A DNA stretch of 51,446 nucleotides from OMOG01 sp041485845 (GCA_041485845.1 JBGPKH010000001.1:1-51446); one strand, 5' to 3'; counted from the first letter of the stretch, positions 1-7,904 are shown. Notes: generated by a model from the sequence alone, not told the origin. Numbers and translations: made by a program.

Positions 1-1
1 G

Positions 2-181
2 GTGGGCGCGTTGGCGCTGAGCCGCCTGGTGGAGTCGCAACTGTTCGGCATGAAGGCGGCGGATCCGAGGGTGCTGTCGGGGGCGGCGGTGACATTAGCG
101 GTTGTGGCGCTGCTCGCGGCGTTTGTGCCCGGATGGCGGGCGTCGCGCATCGACCCGGTGCGGGCGCTGAAGCACGAATAG
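2..181 (+). CDS. ADOP/MacB-type ABC permease, C-terminal fragment
   Basis: Sixty codons run in from the left edge and end at TAG 179-181, so only the C-terminus is present. The sequence shows the last periplasmic segment (a short LFG motif, then 'ADP'), one hydrophobic helix rich in Val, Ala and Leu, and the terminal motif PGWRASRIDPVRALKHE. A helix followed by 'RA-R-DP--AL' is the standard end of FtsX/MacB-like permeases, including the ADOP permeases abundant in Acidobacteriota. The protein would sit in the inner membrane as part of an ABC-type efflux or envelope system. Substrate and start cannot be read from this window. The same C-terminal motif recurs in a broken copy at 44332-44622. Confidence 0.85.
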   Translation: MGALALSRLVESQLFGMKAADPRVLSGAAVTLAVVALLAAFVPGWRASRIDPVRALKHE

Positions 182-242
182 GGCGAGGGACTCCGGGCGC
201 GAACACCGTATCTGGCAGGGGGAACCGCAAGTATAATGAAGG

Positions 243-527
243 TTGGCTTTGGAATTCGAGTGGGCCCCCCAAAAGGCTGCGGCAAATCTGGCCAAACACA
301 AAGTGTCATTCGAGGAAGCAGCGACGGTCTTCGGCGATCCATTAGGCCGCATTGTGGCCGATCCGCGGAGTTCGTCGGAGGAGGAGCGGTTGGTGCTGCT
401 GGGCCTGTCGCAAGACCAGCGATTGCTTGCGGTCATGTATGTCGACCGGGGCAGGGCCATTCGCATGATCAGCGCGCGGCAGGCCACACGCCATGAGCGA
501 AGGAACTATGAAGAGACCGCGCAGTAA
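243..527 (+). CDS. brnT: BrnT-like type II toxin
   Basis: A 94-residue protein beginning with the typical BrnT motif FEW-P-KA-AN-AKHKVSFEEA, followed by the DP and EER-LLGLS signatures and ending RMISAR-AT--ER--YE. BrnT toxins are small RelE-fold ribonucleases that block translation. The start is TTG at 243, or TTG at 249, which would give the usual MEFEW beginning. A TATAAT hexamer at 232-237 lies only 5-11 bases upstream, so the message may be leaderless. The stop at 527 overlaps the next gene, which sits where the antitoxin is expected in this family's operon order. Family assignment is firm; activity is inferred. Confidence 0.85.
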   Translation: MALEFEWAPQKAAANLAKHKVSFEEAATVFGDPLGRIVADPRSSSEEERLVLLGLSQDQRLLAVMYVDRGRAIRMISARQATRHERRNYEETAQ

Positions 528-765
528 AGGCGAGGCCGCCGATCGGGCCGATGCCGACGAGATTCTTCCGGAGTATGATTTCAGCCGGGCGTCGCTCAAC
601 AAGTACGCATCGCGGTATGCGGCGGGAAGTGCTGTCGTTGTGTTGGAACCCGATGTAGGCGCCGCATTTCCAAGTTCAGGAGAGGCCAATGAGGCACTTC
701 GCGCTCTGGCGGAGATCATTCAGAAACATCGCTCCCGCCGGCCGTCGTCGCGCCGCAGTTACTAA
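508..765 (+). CDS. Antitoxin partner of the BrnT-like toxin
   Basis: About 85 residues with a basic N-terminus, the central motif ILPEYDFSRASLNKYASRY, a short beta-like stretch (SAVVVLEPDVGAAF) and a helix with NEALRALAEII. This central motif is typical of small antitoxins encoded directly after BrnT-like or HicA-like toxins in many bacteria. It differs from canonical ribbon-helix-helix BrnA. ATG 508 is preferred because AAGGA lies four bases upstream; ATG 493 is also in frame. The gene overlaps the toxin gene by 20 bases, which suggests translational coupling. The role is inferred from position and motif. Confidence 0.75.
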   Translation: MKRPRSKGEAADRADADEILPEYDFSRASLNKYASRYAAGSAVVVLEPDVGAAFPSSGEANEALRALAEIIQKHRSRRPSSRRSY

Positions 766-1009
766 GAGACAGACAAGCAGGTTTGCGTTTTGGACTTGCA
801 TCGGTGCCCTCGTCCGAAGCCGGCCGCAGTTGTCCAGGTCAGTCTGAAGATAAGCTGTGCCGGGGATGATCGCCACAATGCCCGTGATCCGGGGTCTAGG
901 CACGACAGCAAACGAGAAGCCATGAGCAAACCCAGCCCTTCGATCTTTCGCGACGCGCTCCAGGTGTCTCCCGAACTCATCGCATTAATTGGCGATGATG
1001 ATCTGAACG

Positions 1010-1092
1010 TTGGCGGTGTTTGCCGCCTTCGAGCGGAAGATTCTGCGGGAACGCGTGAGCGCCGGCGCCGTCAGGTCCAGGCTTCGGTCTAG
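1010..1092 (+). pseudogene. Serine recombinase/resolvase relic
   Basis: Within the 402-bp stretch 766-1167 that has no intact gene, one frame reads VFAAFERKILRERVSAG. This closely matches the end of the catalytic domain of serine resolvases/invertases (consensus of the type FAEFER-LI-ERV-AG), just before the long E helix. Nothing recognisable as the catalytic serine region precedes it and no HTH follows; the frame breaks within about 25 codons on either side. I read it as a decayed fragment of a mobile-element recombinase lying between two toxin-antitoxin pairs. The rest of 766-1167 shows no recognisable gene. Confidence 0.5.
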
Positions 1093-1167
1093 GAAACGAA
1101 GCCGGCCCCGAGCCGGTCCGTTCCGCCAAACTGTAATATACTATGATATATACCAATGGAGGACCCC

Positions 1168-1410
1168 ATGCCACGCACGGCAAAGCTGTTTCGCAATGGC
1201 CGCAGTCAGGCAGTTCGCCTGCCTTCCGAGTTTCGGTTCGAAGGCAGTGAAGTCTATATTCGGCGGGACCTCGCGACCGGAGATGTGATCCTGTCGCGGC
1301 GGCCGGAGTCCTGGGAGAGCTTTTTCAAACTCACCGAGCAAGCAGGCGTGCCGGAAGACTTCATGTCCGATCGTCAGGATGGACCGGCGCAGAACCGCGA
1401 GCCGTTGTGA
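1168..1410 (+). CDS. vapB: VapB-type antitoxin (AbrB fold)
   Basis: An 80-residue protein starting MPRTAKLFRNGRSQAVRLP, the signature of SpoVT/AbrB-fold VapB antitoxins, which bind their own operator and neutralise the cognate PIN toxin through the C-terminus. ATG 1168 is chosen over ATG 1156 because the GGAGG at 1158-1162 then acts as the ribosome binding site at normal spacing. An AT-rich segment around 1132-1153 is the likely promoter/operator region. The TGA at 1408-1410 overlaps the ATG of the following toxin gene, so the two are translationally coupled. Confidence 0.9.
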   Translation: MPRTAKLFRNGRSQAVRLPSEFRFEGSEVYIRRDLATGDVILSRRPESWESFFKLTEQAGVPEDFMSDRQDGPAQNREPL

Positions 1411-1817
1411 TGACGGGCCGATACCTGCTGGACACCAACATTGCCAGCTACGTCATCAAGGGCAACATTCCGGCTGTCCGCCGCCGCATCGTCAGAGTGC
1501 CCATGGCGCAGCTCGCCATCTCCACGGTGACCGAGGGCGAGTTGCGCTATGGACTGGCGCGGCGTCCTGACGCCACGCGCTTGCAGACCATCGTCGAGGA
1601 ATTCCTGGTTAGAGTTGTGATCGTGCCTTGGGATTCCGAAGCGGCACAGCACTACGGGAAGATCCGGACCGCGCTCGAACGCGAGGGCCGGCCGATGGGG
1701 AGCCTCGACATGATGATCGGCGCTCACGCCCTGTCGTTGGGAGCTGTCCTGGTCACCAACGACCGAGCGTTCAAACGGATCAAGAATCTGAGCGTCGAAG
1801 ACTGGACCCGGCGGTAG
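1410..1817 (+). CDS. vapC: VapC-type PIN-domain ribonuclease toxin
   Basis: A 135-residue PIN-domain protein. The N-terminal motif YLLDTNIASYVIKG carries the first catalytic Asp. Glu residues lie in TVTEGELRYGL, a further acidic residue in SLDMMIGAHALS, and the final Asp in LVTNDRAFKRI. This is the complete VapC active-site set for a Mg2+-dependent tRNA- or rRNA-cleaving endonuclease. The ATG overlaps the antitoxin stop (TGATG); GTG 1407 is an alternative. Length is normal for the family and all catalytic acids appear to be present, so the toxin looks intact. Confidence 0.93.
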   Translation: MTGRYLLDTNIASYVIKGNIPAVRRRIVRVPMAQLAISTVTEGELRYGLARRPDATRLQTIVEEFLVRVVIVPWDSEAAQHYGKIRTALEREGRPMGSLDMMIGAHALSLGAVLVTNDRAFKRIKNLSVEDWTRR

Positions 1818-1825
1818 TTCCGGTG

Positions 1826-2966
1826 CTACGGCTTCCCCAGCGAGCACAGCGGATCCCCTAACACCACGCCCTGCCAGCTTAGAAACGGCATCGCCAGATA
1901 GTAGCTTTCTGGCCCTCGTAGTAGGCGGGCAGCAGGTAGTCCGGCCGCACGCACGCCACAAGGCACGGCTCATACACGTTCCCTGACGCGCCCGCCGCCC
2001 CCTCGTGGATGGCGTCCGCGCTCAAGCCCTGGGGCGAACCGGCGAACAGGTGCTTCGTATCCTTCCACGAGGTGTAGGTCCAATCGTCCAGCGGACGCTT
2101 CATGGTGCGGGCGTTGGTGGAGACGAACTCGGTGGCGATCGCGCCGGGCAGCCACTGGAATCCCAGGTGACGCCGCTTGCGGTTCTCGTCGTTCGATCCC
2201 CAGGAGGCGTAGCCGATCACGTCTTTCAGGTCGTAGAGCACCCTCGCGCTTTCGTCCACGGTGGTGCCGGCGGCGGGTAAGAGGATCGCGGCGTTGGGCA
2301 GCCAGTTGTCGCCCACTTCTTCGTTGCCGGAGCGGAGATCCAGCACGAATTTGCCGTGGTTCCGCGCTGCCAGCGCGCGGCCGATCATGGCTTTGACGTC
2401 GTTGACATCGAACGCGGCGAGCCTGGTCGCCAGGTAGATGGGGAATTGCGGGTGCCGGAACGGCGCATCGCGCTTCATGAAATACGGATTGGCAACCGGG
2501 CCTGCGCGCGGGTATTTCGCTCCCTTCAGTACTCGGCGTTCATGCGCGAGCCCCCGCCCTGCACTTTGAGCGGAGTCCCCGGGGTGGTCGCGATGTACAG
2601 CACACTCTCCGGAAGCGCCGCTTTCTTGAGGCACTCCGCGACCGGCCGCTCGATCTGCTGTTGGCAGACCGGCCACGGGATTTCCTCAGCGGAGGTGGTA
2701 TCGAGGTAGCAGACATGGGGCGCGGGGATGGAACGCCGCTGGCGGTAGTAGTCGCCGATCTGCCGGGAATCCGCGTCGTTGCGGTTGACCACCAGGAGCA
2801 GGTTCGCGCCGGTTTGCGCGTGCAGGCGGGGAAGCAGGGCCAAAAGCGGCAGGAGCAAGCCGACAGCGTGGATAGCCGCCGGGTTGGAGGTGCGGTTCCT
2901 TTTGTTACAATAAGTACCACACGACGGGCGTGAGCGAGATTCATTATTTCTATCCCGCCGATTCAT
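1826..2966 (-). pseudogene. TIGR03790-family protein, broken by two frameshifting deletions
   Basis: Three consecutive pieces in different frames rebuild one TIGR03790-like protein, a family common in Acidobacteriota with unknown function. Piece 1 (from about 2966) has a hydrophobic export segment and reads NLLLVVNRNDADSRQI...VLYIATTPGTPLKV, then stops near 2526. Piece 2 (about 2535 to 1910) resumes with AGPVANPYF, DLRSGNEEVGDNWL, GYASWGSND and GAIATEFVSTNART. Piece 3 (about 1910 to 1826) gives ESYYLAMPFLSWQ and GDPLCSL, the normal family C-terminus. At both junctions residues expected from the family are missing, so these look like small deletions, not single-base slips. The gene is divergent from the LysR regulator. 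The true start is unclear. Consensus errors cannot be excluded. Confidence 0.7.
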
Positions 2967-3012
2967 GATTTAACTGGCAGCCGGCCGGCAGCCCCAACGC
3001 CTCCGGCAACTT

Positions 3013-3909
3013 ATGGACTTCGATCAGCTTCACACGTTCCTCGAAATCGTCCGGCTGAAGAGTTTTTCGAAAGCCGCACAGACGTGTTACCGTACGCAGC
3101 CGGCCATCAGCGCCCAGGTGCGGCAGCTCGAGCAGGAACTCCACACCGAGCTGTTCGAGCGCTTCGGCAGCCGGATTTCACTCACCACGGCCGGCCGCAT
3201 CTTCGCCGAATACGCCGAGCAGTTACTCGATCTGCGCCGCCGCGCGCAGGACGCCATCGCCGAGCTGGAGACGAATCCCCGCGGCGAGCTGGTGATCGCG
3301 GCCAACGAAGCCACCTGCATCTACGTGCTGCCTGAGGTCTTTTCCGAATACCGGCAGCTCTTCCCGGCGGTGCAGCTCCAGGTCAACCGCTCCTTCGGGG
3401 CGCACGTAGTCGAAGCGGTGCTGGACAATTCGGCGGATTTCGGACTCACGCAACTGCCGGTGGAGGAGAAGCGCCTGCAAGTGGTGACCGTCCACAACGA
3501 CGAGATCCGGCTGATCGTTCCGGCGCGCCATGCGCTGGCCGACAAGAGGACGGTCAAGCCCGAGGATCTGGTGGAATACTACCTGGTGCTCCCCCAACAG
3601 GGAAAGACGCGCACGCGGCTGAATGAGTGGCTGTCGCCTGTGGAGGACGAAATCCGCATCTCCATGGAGCTGGACTCCACCGAAATGATGAAGCGGTTCG
3701 TCATGGCCGGGCTGGGAGTGAGCTTTCTGGCGGTCTCGAACTGCCGCGAGGAGATGGCCTCCGGAAAACTGCGCGCGGTGGCGCTTTCGCCGGAACCCAT
3801 GCTGCGCCGGTTGGGTTTAGTCTATCGTAAGGACAAGGCACTGTCGAAGGCCGCCCTGGGCTTCATCCAGGTCGTGCTGGATAATGTGAAAGACCGGGTG
3901 GTGGCTTGA
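3013..3909 (+). CDS. LysR-family transcriptional regulator (CysB/CysL-like)
   Basis: A 298-residue protein with the LysR layout. The winged HTH is in residues 1-60 (MDFDQLHTFLEIV, FSKAAQTCYRTQPAISAQVRQLE, LFERFGSR, TTAGRIFAEYA). A linker helix follows, then a periplasmic-binding-like effector domain from about residue 90 to the end. Such proteins bind upstream of target genes and respond to a small ligand. It is divergent from the broken TIGR03790 gene, so the 46-bp intergenic region is a plausible autoregulatory site. The stop TGA overlaps the ATG of the next gene, so both are probably one transcript. The ligand is unknown. Confidence 0.92.
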   Translation: MDFDQLHTFLEIVRLKSFSKAAQTCYRTQPAISAQVRQLEQELHTELFERFGSRISLTTAGRIFAEYAEQLLDLRRRAQDAIAELETNPRGELVIAANEATCIYVLPEVFSEYRQLFPAVQLQVNRSFGAHVVEAVLDNSADFGLTQLPVEEKRLQVVTVHNDEIRLIVPARHALADKRTVKPEDLVEYYLVLPQQGKTRTRLNEWLSPVEDEIRISMELDSTEMMKRFVMAGLGVSFLAVSNCREEMASGKLRAVALSPEPMLRRLGLVYRKDKALSKAALGFIQVVLDNVKDRVVA

Positions 3910-4343
3910 TGACTTGCAAACGCTGCCGGAAGAGCTTTGGAGCGGACCAAGCCCGCTGTCCGCATTGCGGGGAGCCGAAGCCGGACTCATCGGGGCTCTT
4001 CCAGACCTCGACCGTCCTGATCTCCGCTGAGGGGACGGACCAGGTCTACCGGTCGGTGGAGGACGTTCCGGCGCGCCTGCGAACCAAGCTGCTCAAGTCC
4101 ACCAACGGCGCCAACTCCGCCACCATCCTGATCGCCGACCAGCGGGGGCGGAAGGAAATCGCCAAGGCCATGCGCAACCTGCCGGGCCCCGCGCAACGCC
4201 GCCTGATGCACTCCATCCTCGGCGCCGAAGCTTCGCAAAACGCCCTGCGCTGGCTCACGCCGGGCCGCAAACGGGCGATTCTCGCCTTGGTTGGCGCACT
4301 CACCCTGGGGCTCATCGCGCTGGTATTCCTGCATCGCTGGTAG
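3909..4343 (+). CDS. Zinc-ribbon protein with C-terminal membrane anchor
   Basis: A 144-residue protein. Residues 1-21 hold two CxxC knuckles (CKRCRKSF and CPHCGEPKP), a zinc ribbon. A charged central region with TKLLKSTNGANSATILIADQRGR follows. The C-terminal 20 residues form one transmembrane helix ending in LHRW. The ATG overlaps the LysR stop (TGATG); a TTG one codon earlier is also possible. The topology suggests a cytoplasmic zinc ribbon and central domain anchored in the inner membrane by a tail helix. I do not recognise a specific family. Coupling to the LysR gene suggests linked expression, not a known shared function. Confidence 0.75.
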   Translation: MTCKRCRKSFGADQARCPHCGEPKPDSSGLFQTSTVLISAEGTDQVYRSVEDVPARLRTKLLKSTNGANSATILIADQRGRKEIAKAMRNLPGPAQRRLMHSILGAEASQNALRWLTPGRKRAILALVGALTLGLIALVFLHRW

Positions 4344-4516
4344 CGCGACGTCCCATATACCGCTGACTTACGCGCGCGGCTCCGCATGCCGGTTCCGAGG
4401 CGCGACCGCGAGAAGCTGTGAAGAACTGTGGCCCGATTGGTTTTTTGGGCTTCGGAGGGAGCAGTTTGTCAGTTGTGCGCCCTACAGTTTTCCCGCGGTC
4501 CCACCGATTCTTGGGC

Positions 4517-4882
4517 ATGGACCAACGTCGTGAGCCCCGTTTCGCTACCAATCAATCCGTCGTCGTCACGGTTCTGGGCGAGCACGCCAGGCGGGAGACC
4601 GCCGTGGTGAAGAATGCTTCCGCCCGCGGACTGGCGATCGAGGTGCCGGGACCGATCGCTCCCGGTACTGCCCTCAAGATCGAATTCGAGGATTCGACGG
4701 TGCTGGGCGAAGCGGTATACTGCGGCGGCGGACCGGATTCCCATCTGGTGGGAGTGGAACTCGACCAGGTGATTTGCAGCTTGACTCAGCTTGGCAGGAA
4801 GCTACAGGAGTTTGCGGACGGGCGCAATGTCAGGACGGCAGGTGGCGCACGCCTTGAAAAACAGAACACGCCAATACCATGA
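4517..4882 (+). CDS. PilZ-domain protein
   Basis: A 121-residue protein starting MDQRREPRFATNQSVVVTVLG. The RRxxR motif near the N-terminus followed by a short beta domain containing NASARGLAIEV (compare the PilZ D/N-x-S-xx-G motif) and a late LVGVEL strand fits a stand-alone PilZ domain, the cyclic-di-GMP-binding fold. Asn replaces the common Asp of D-x-S-xx-G, so ligand binding is not certain. ATG 4517 is chosen because the PilZ arginine motif follows it directly; upstream in-frame ATG 4418 would add 33 residues with no domain. The last 20 residues are polar and probably disordered. Confidence 0.8.
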   Translation: MDQRREPRFATNQSVVVTVLGEHARRETAVVKNASARGLAIEVPGPIAPGTALKIEFEDSTVLGEAVYCGGGPDSHLVGVELDQVICSLTQLGRKLQEFADGRNVRTAGGARLEKQNTPIP

Positions 4883-5025
4883 GCAATCCCAGGAACAGCA
4901 GGATCGCCGCGTTATGCGCCACGCGGCCGCGCATCAGATTTGGGTGCAGGACTCTCCTCATCGGTTACTCCCCGGCCTCTGATTATATGAACGTAAGAGA
5001 AACCGCTGGGGTTACAGCGATGCGC

Positions 5026-5031
5026 TATCCT
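5026..5031 (+). promoter_or_regulatory. -10 element just upstream of the RmlD-like gene
   Basis: TATCCT ends five bases before the GTG start at 5037. If it works as a -10 box, transcription would begin at or next to the start codon and give a leaderless message. There is no Shine-Dalgarno sequence in the gap. The assignment is inferred from spacing only. Confidence 0.35.
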
Positions 5032-5036
5032 GTGAT

Positions 5037-5912
5037 GTGAATCGCAAAGCGGTGGTCTTTGGGGCCGCCGGACAGCTCGGCGTGGAGTTGGTCCGGGAGC
5101 TGAAAGCGCGGCAATACGAAGTCACGGGATGGCAGCGCTCCCAGGTAGATATCACGGACGCTGCCGCGGTGGAGAACGCGCTGGCCCGTTACGATGCTGA
5201 AGTAGTGTTCAATTCGGCGGCTTACAACCAGGTAGACGTAGCCGAAAAGGAACCCCAGGCGGCCTTCCTGGTGAACGGGCTGGCGGTGCGGAACCTGGCG
5301 CTGGCCTGCCGGCAGGTGGATGCCCGGCTGGTCCATTTCTCGACGGACTATGTGTTCGACGGGCTGGCCCGCCATCCTTATATCGAGGAAGATCCCACGC
5401 ACCCGCTGGGAGCCTATGCCGTTTCCAAACTGGCGGGTGAGCTCTACGCGCAGGCTTACCTGGATCGCGCCCTGGTGGTCCGGACGTCGGGGGTCTTCGG
5501 TCCCGGAGGGCTCTCGACCGCCCGCGGCAATTTTGTCGAGCTGATGCTGCGGCTGGCCGGGTCCAAGAATCCGATCCGCGTGGTGGAAGACCACGTGGCC
5601 TCTCCAACCTTCGCTCCGCTGTTGGCCGCCCGCACCGTCGATCTGGTGGAACGCGAGGTGGCGGGTGTCGTCCATGTAGGCGGGGGTACGCCCAGCTCGT
5701 GGTTCCACTTTGCGCGAACCATTTTCGAAGTGGCGGACCTACAGCCCATGCTGCTGGCCACCAACGAGCGGGAATACCGCACCTCGGCCCGCAGGCCGAA
5801 GTACTCGGCACTATCCAACGCCAAGATGGAGCGCTTGGGCCTGGAGCCTATGCCGCCGTTGCGCCAGGCCGTGGAAGCCTATTTCGCAGCTCGCGGCGCC
5901 CAAGGTTCTTAG
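5037..5912 (+). CDS. rfbD: RmlD-like dTDP-4-dehydrorhamnose reductase (SDR)
   Basis: A 291-residue extended short-chain dehydrogenase. The Rossmann glycine motif GAAGQLG is at residues 9-15. The catalytic elements are FSTDYVFDG (S102/T103) and Y127-AVS-K131. The conserved substrate-side motif VVRTSGVFGPGG follows, then a C-terminal substrate lobe ending with SNAKMERLGL. RmlD enzymes use NAD(P)H to reduce dTDP-6-deoxy-L-lyxo-4-hexulose to dTDP-L-rhamnose for cell-surface polysaccharide. No other rml gene is adjacent, so a different NDP-sugar substrate is possible. The GTG start is supported by the position of the Rossmann motif. The gene ends just before a hairpin shared with the convergent vWFA gene. 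Confidence 0.88.
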   Translation: MNRKAVVFGAAGQLGVELVRELKARQYEVTGWQRSQVDITDAAAVENALARYDAEVVFNSAAYNQVDVAEKEPQAAFLVNGLAVRNLALACRQVDARLVHFSTDYVFDGLARHPYIEEDPTHPLGAYAVSKLAGELYAQAYLDRALVVRTSGVFGPGGLSTARGNFVELMLRLAGSKNPIRVVEDHVASPTFAPLLAARTVDLVEREVAGVVHVGGGTPSSWFHFARTIFEVADLQPMLLATNEREYRTSARRPKYSALSNAKMERLGLEPMPPLRQAVEAYFAARGAQGS

Positions 5913-5919
5913 GGAGCCT

Positions 5920-5939
5920 GACAGGCCAGGAGGCCTGTC
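5920..5939. terminator. Bidirectional hairpin terminator between convergent genes
   Basis: An 8-bp perfect stem (GACAGGCC / GGCCTGTC) with loop AGGA lies in the 31-bp gap between the convergent stops at 5912 and 5944. The same hairpin with almost the same flanks occurs at 14982-15001, again between convergent genes. It lacks a strong U tract on either side. Confidence 0.6.
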
Positions 5940-5943
5940 CCAC

Positions 5944-6927
5944 TTAACGCGACTCCGGCTTCACCGCGTAATAGCCCTTGCGCGCCTGAGCCTTGAGGTC
6001 CTTGTTCGACAGCTTGATATCCAGCTTACGGTAAGATCCGTCCTTGGTATCGTTGGCGGGGGTGTAGCCAATGGCGTACTGGCTGCGCATCTCGTCCTGC
6101 AATTCCTTGAAGATCTGGTCGAGCGTATGCTTCCGGTCCACCTTGTAGACATGCCCGCCGGTCTCCTCGGACATCTTGCGCAGGTAGCCCTCGCCGCCTC
6201 CGCCACCGAACACCATCCCGTATCCGCCATAGGCGCGCGGGTCGGAATAATCGATGCTGTAGATCACCGCGTCCGCCTTTTGCGCGGACTCGACCGCCTG
6301 GTTGAGCGTCAGCCGGCTGCCCTGGTCCACTCCGTCGGTGATCACTACGATCACCTTCCGCCCCACTTCCGTGCGCAGCTTTTCGTTGGCGGCCAGATAG
6401 ATCGCGTCGTACAGCACGGTGCCCCGGGGACCGCCGGCAGTCGGAACCGGCCCCGGGTGGATGCCGCCGACGCCCGAATTGGGCCGCAACTGGTTCAACG
6501 CGGCGCTGAGCAGCTTGGTTGAGTTGGTGTAGTCCTGCAAGAGCTCGGATTCTTCGCCGAACTGGATGAGGAAAGCTTCGTCCTTTTTGCGCAAAACCTG
6601 GGAGAAAAACTGCGAAGCGGCATTGCGCTCGATCTCGATGAGGTTGCGCTGGCTGCCGCTCACGTCCACCAGCAGCCCGATAGTCAAGGGGAGGTCCGTC
6701 TCCTTGGTGAAGTACTTGATATCCTGAGACTTGCCGTCCTCCAGGACGGTGAAGTCGTTCTTTTCGAGATTGGCCACCAGCGCCCCGCGCTTGTCCCGCA
6801 CGGAGGCCAGAATGCTGACCACGTCGACGTCCAGCTTGATGATCGGCGCCTCCTGGTCAGGCTTCGTCTGAGGGGGCGTCTGAGCCAGAAGCGCAGCGCC
6901 GAGGGCAGAAACAAGAAGTAGTCGCAT
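5944..6927 (-). CDS. vWFA-related secreted protein (acidobacterial type)
   Basis: A 327-residue protein with a signal peptide (MRLLLVSALGAALLAQ). A beta domain of the type LDVDVVSILASVRDKRG...NDFTVLEDGK follows, then a von Willebrand A domain with the metal site DVSGS, a second MIDAS Thr/Gly region and VIVVITDGVDQGS. The C-terminus has YAIGYTP and RKGYYAV. This matches the vWFA-related family expanded in Acidobacteria (TIGR03436-like), thought to mediate protein-protein contact outside the inner membrane; the partner is unknown. ATG 6927 is chosen because the signal peptide begins there. The gene is divergent from the glycosylase gene with 43 bp between starts. A paralogue lies at 32088-33131. 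Confidence 0.88.
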   Translation of the reverse strand: MRLLLVSALGAALLAQTPPQTKPDQEAPIIKLDVDVVSILASVRDKRGALVANLEKNDFTVLEDGKSQDIKYFTKETDLPLTIGLLVDVSGSQRNLIEIERNAASQFFSQVLRKKDEAFLIQFGEESELLQDYTNSTKLLSAALNQLRPNSGVGGIHPGPVPTAGGPRGTVLYDAIYLAANEKLRTEVGRKVIVVITDGVDQGSRLTLNQAVESAQKADAVIYSIDYSDPRAYGGYGMVFGGGGGEGYLRKMSEETGGHVYKVDRKHTLDQIFKELQDEMRSQYAIGYTPANDTKDGSYRKLDIKLSNKDLKAQARKGYYAVKPESR

Positions 6928-6970
6928 CCCGATACAATAGGGTGGACGTATCCCCGCGGACGATTGTTTC

Positions 6971-7573
6971 ATGCAAGAAGCCATACACCACCTCAGACGG
7001 TCCGATCCCATTCTATCGGAGATTATCGACCGGGTCGGCGAATATCGTATCCAGTTTCGCGACCCGGATTTTGAAACGCTGATCAAATCGATCGTTTACC
7101 AGCAGCTTAGCGGCCGCGTGGCGAGCGTCATTTTCGGCCGCCTGGCGAAAGCTGCCGGGGAAAAGGTCACGCCCCCGAACATCCTCAAGTTGCGGCCTTC
7201 GCGGATGCGCGCGCTGGGCCTCTCCAGGCAGAAGACCGCTTACATCCGCGACCTGGCCCGCCACGCGCGCGACGGCACCGTGATCTTCGAGGAACTACGG
7301 GAACTCTCCGACGCCGAGGTAATCGAACGCCTGACCCAGGTGAAGGGCGTCGGCGTATGGACGGTTCACATGTTTCTGATCTTCGCGCTGCGCCGCACCG
7401 ACGTGCTGCCGGTCGGCGACCTGGGGATCCGCAACGCCATCCGCAAGGCGTACGGCTTCGCGGAACTTCCGCAGCCGGCGGAGATGGAAGCGCTCGCCCG
7501 GCGCTGGCGGCCCTACTGCACGGTGGCAAGCTGGTACCTGTGGCGGAGTATGGAACCGAACGCCAACCTCTGA
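6971..7573 (+). CDS. AlkA-like DNA-3-methyladenine glycosylase
   Basis: A 200-residue all-helical HhH-GPD enzyme. Conserved features are IVYQQLSGRVA (residues 42-51), the helix-hairpin-helix LTQVKGVGVWTVHMF (121-135) and the catalytic Asp at 150 in PVGDLGIR. The N-terminal beta domain of E. coli AlkA is absent, which is normal for the short bacterial/yeast Mag1-type enzymes. It removes alkylated purines from DNA to start base-excision repair. The ATG at 6971 lies 43 bp from the divergent vWFA start, so regulation may be shared. All catalytic residues I can identify are present. Confidence 0.92.
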   Translation: MQEAIHHLRRSDPILSEIIDRVGEYRIQFRDPDFETLIKSIVYQQLSGRVASVIFGRLAKAAGEKVTPPNILKLRPSRMRALGLSRQKTAYIRDLARHARDGTVIFEELRELSDAEVIERLTQVKGVGVWTVHMFLIFALRRTDVLPVGDLGIRNAIRKAYGFAELPQPAEMEALARRWRPYCTVASWYLWRSMEPNANL

Positions 7574-7587
7574 GAATCCGCATGGTG

Positions 7588-7615
7588 TTGAAATTCTCAA
7601 CGTTTGAGTTATAAT
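7588..7615 (+). promoter_or_regulatory. Sigma-70-type promoter with small palindrome
   Basis: TTGAAA, a 16-bp spacer and a perfect TATAAT precede the small cytochrome-like gene, giving a leader of about 55 bases. The spacer contains the inverted repeat CTCAA-CGT-TTGAG, which could be an operator. The gene start has AAGGAGAA at proper spacing. Confidence 0.65.
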
Positions 7616-7676
7616 TAGTTCAGGATATTCAGACCTCAGGAAGCGGTTACCCCTGGGGGACCAAGGAGAACAAACA

Positions 7677-7904
7677 ATGCGTGCGTTGAAACTGACGGTT
7701 CCGGCAGCCATCTTGATGTCGGGCTTCATACTGTGTACCACGGCATCATTCGGCAAACCCGAGTATATGAAGAAGGAGAGTGTCAAGAGCTGTACGGTCT
7801 GCCACTCGAAGATAGAAGCGAAAGAGGCGATGCCCAAGAACCTGAACGAGACCGGCAAGTGCTACGCCGAGAACGATCACTCTCTCGCCAAGTGCAAGAA
7901 GTAG
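7677..7904 (+). CDS. Small secreted single-CXXCH protein
   Basis: A 75-residue protein with a signal peptide (about residues 1-26, ending near SFGKPEYMKK) and one haem-binding motif, CTVCH, near residue 41. Three further features are Met, Asn and His in the C-terminal part (AMPKNLNETG, ENDHSLAKCKK). It looks like a minimal periplasmic c-type cytochrome. A Met (for example in AMPKN) could be the second haem ligand. The length is short even for class I cytochromes. Preceded by a good promoter and RBS and followed by a GC-rich hairpin, so it is likely a monocistronic unit. The electron partner is unknown. Confidence 0.75.
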   Translation: MRALKLTVPAAILMSGFILCTTASFGKPEYMKKESVKSCTVCHSKIEAKEAMPKNLNETGKCYAENDHSLAKCKK

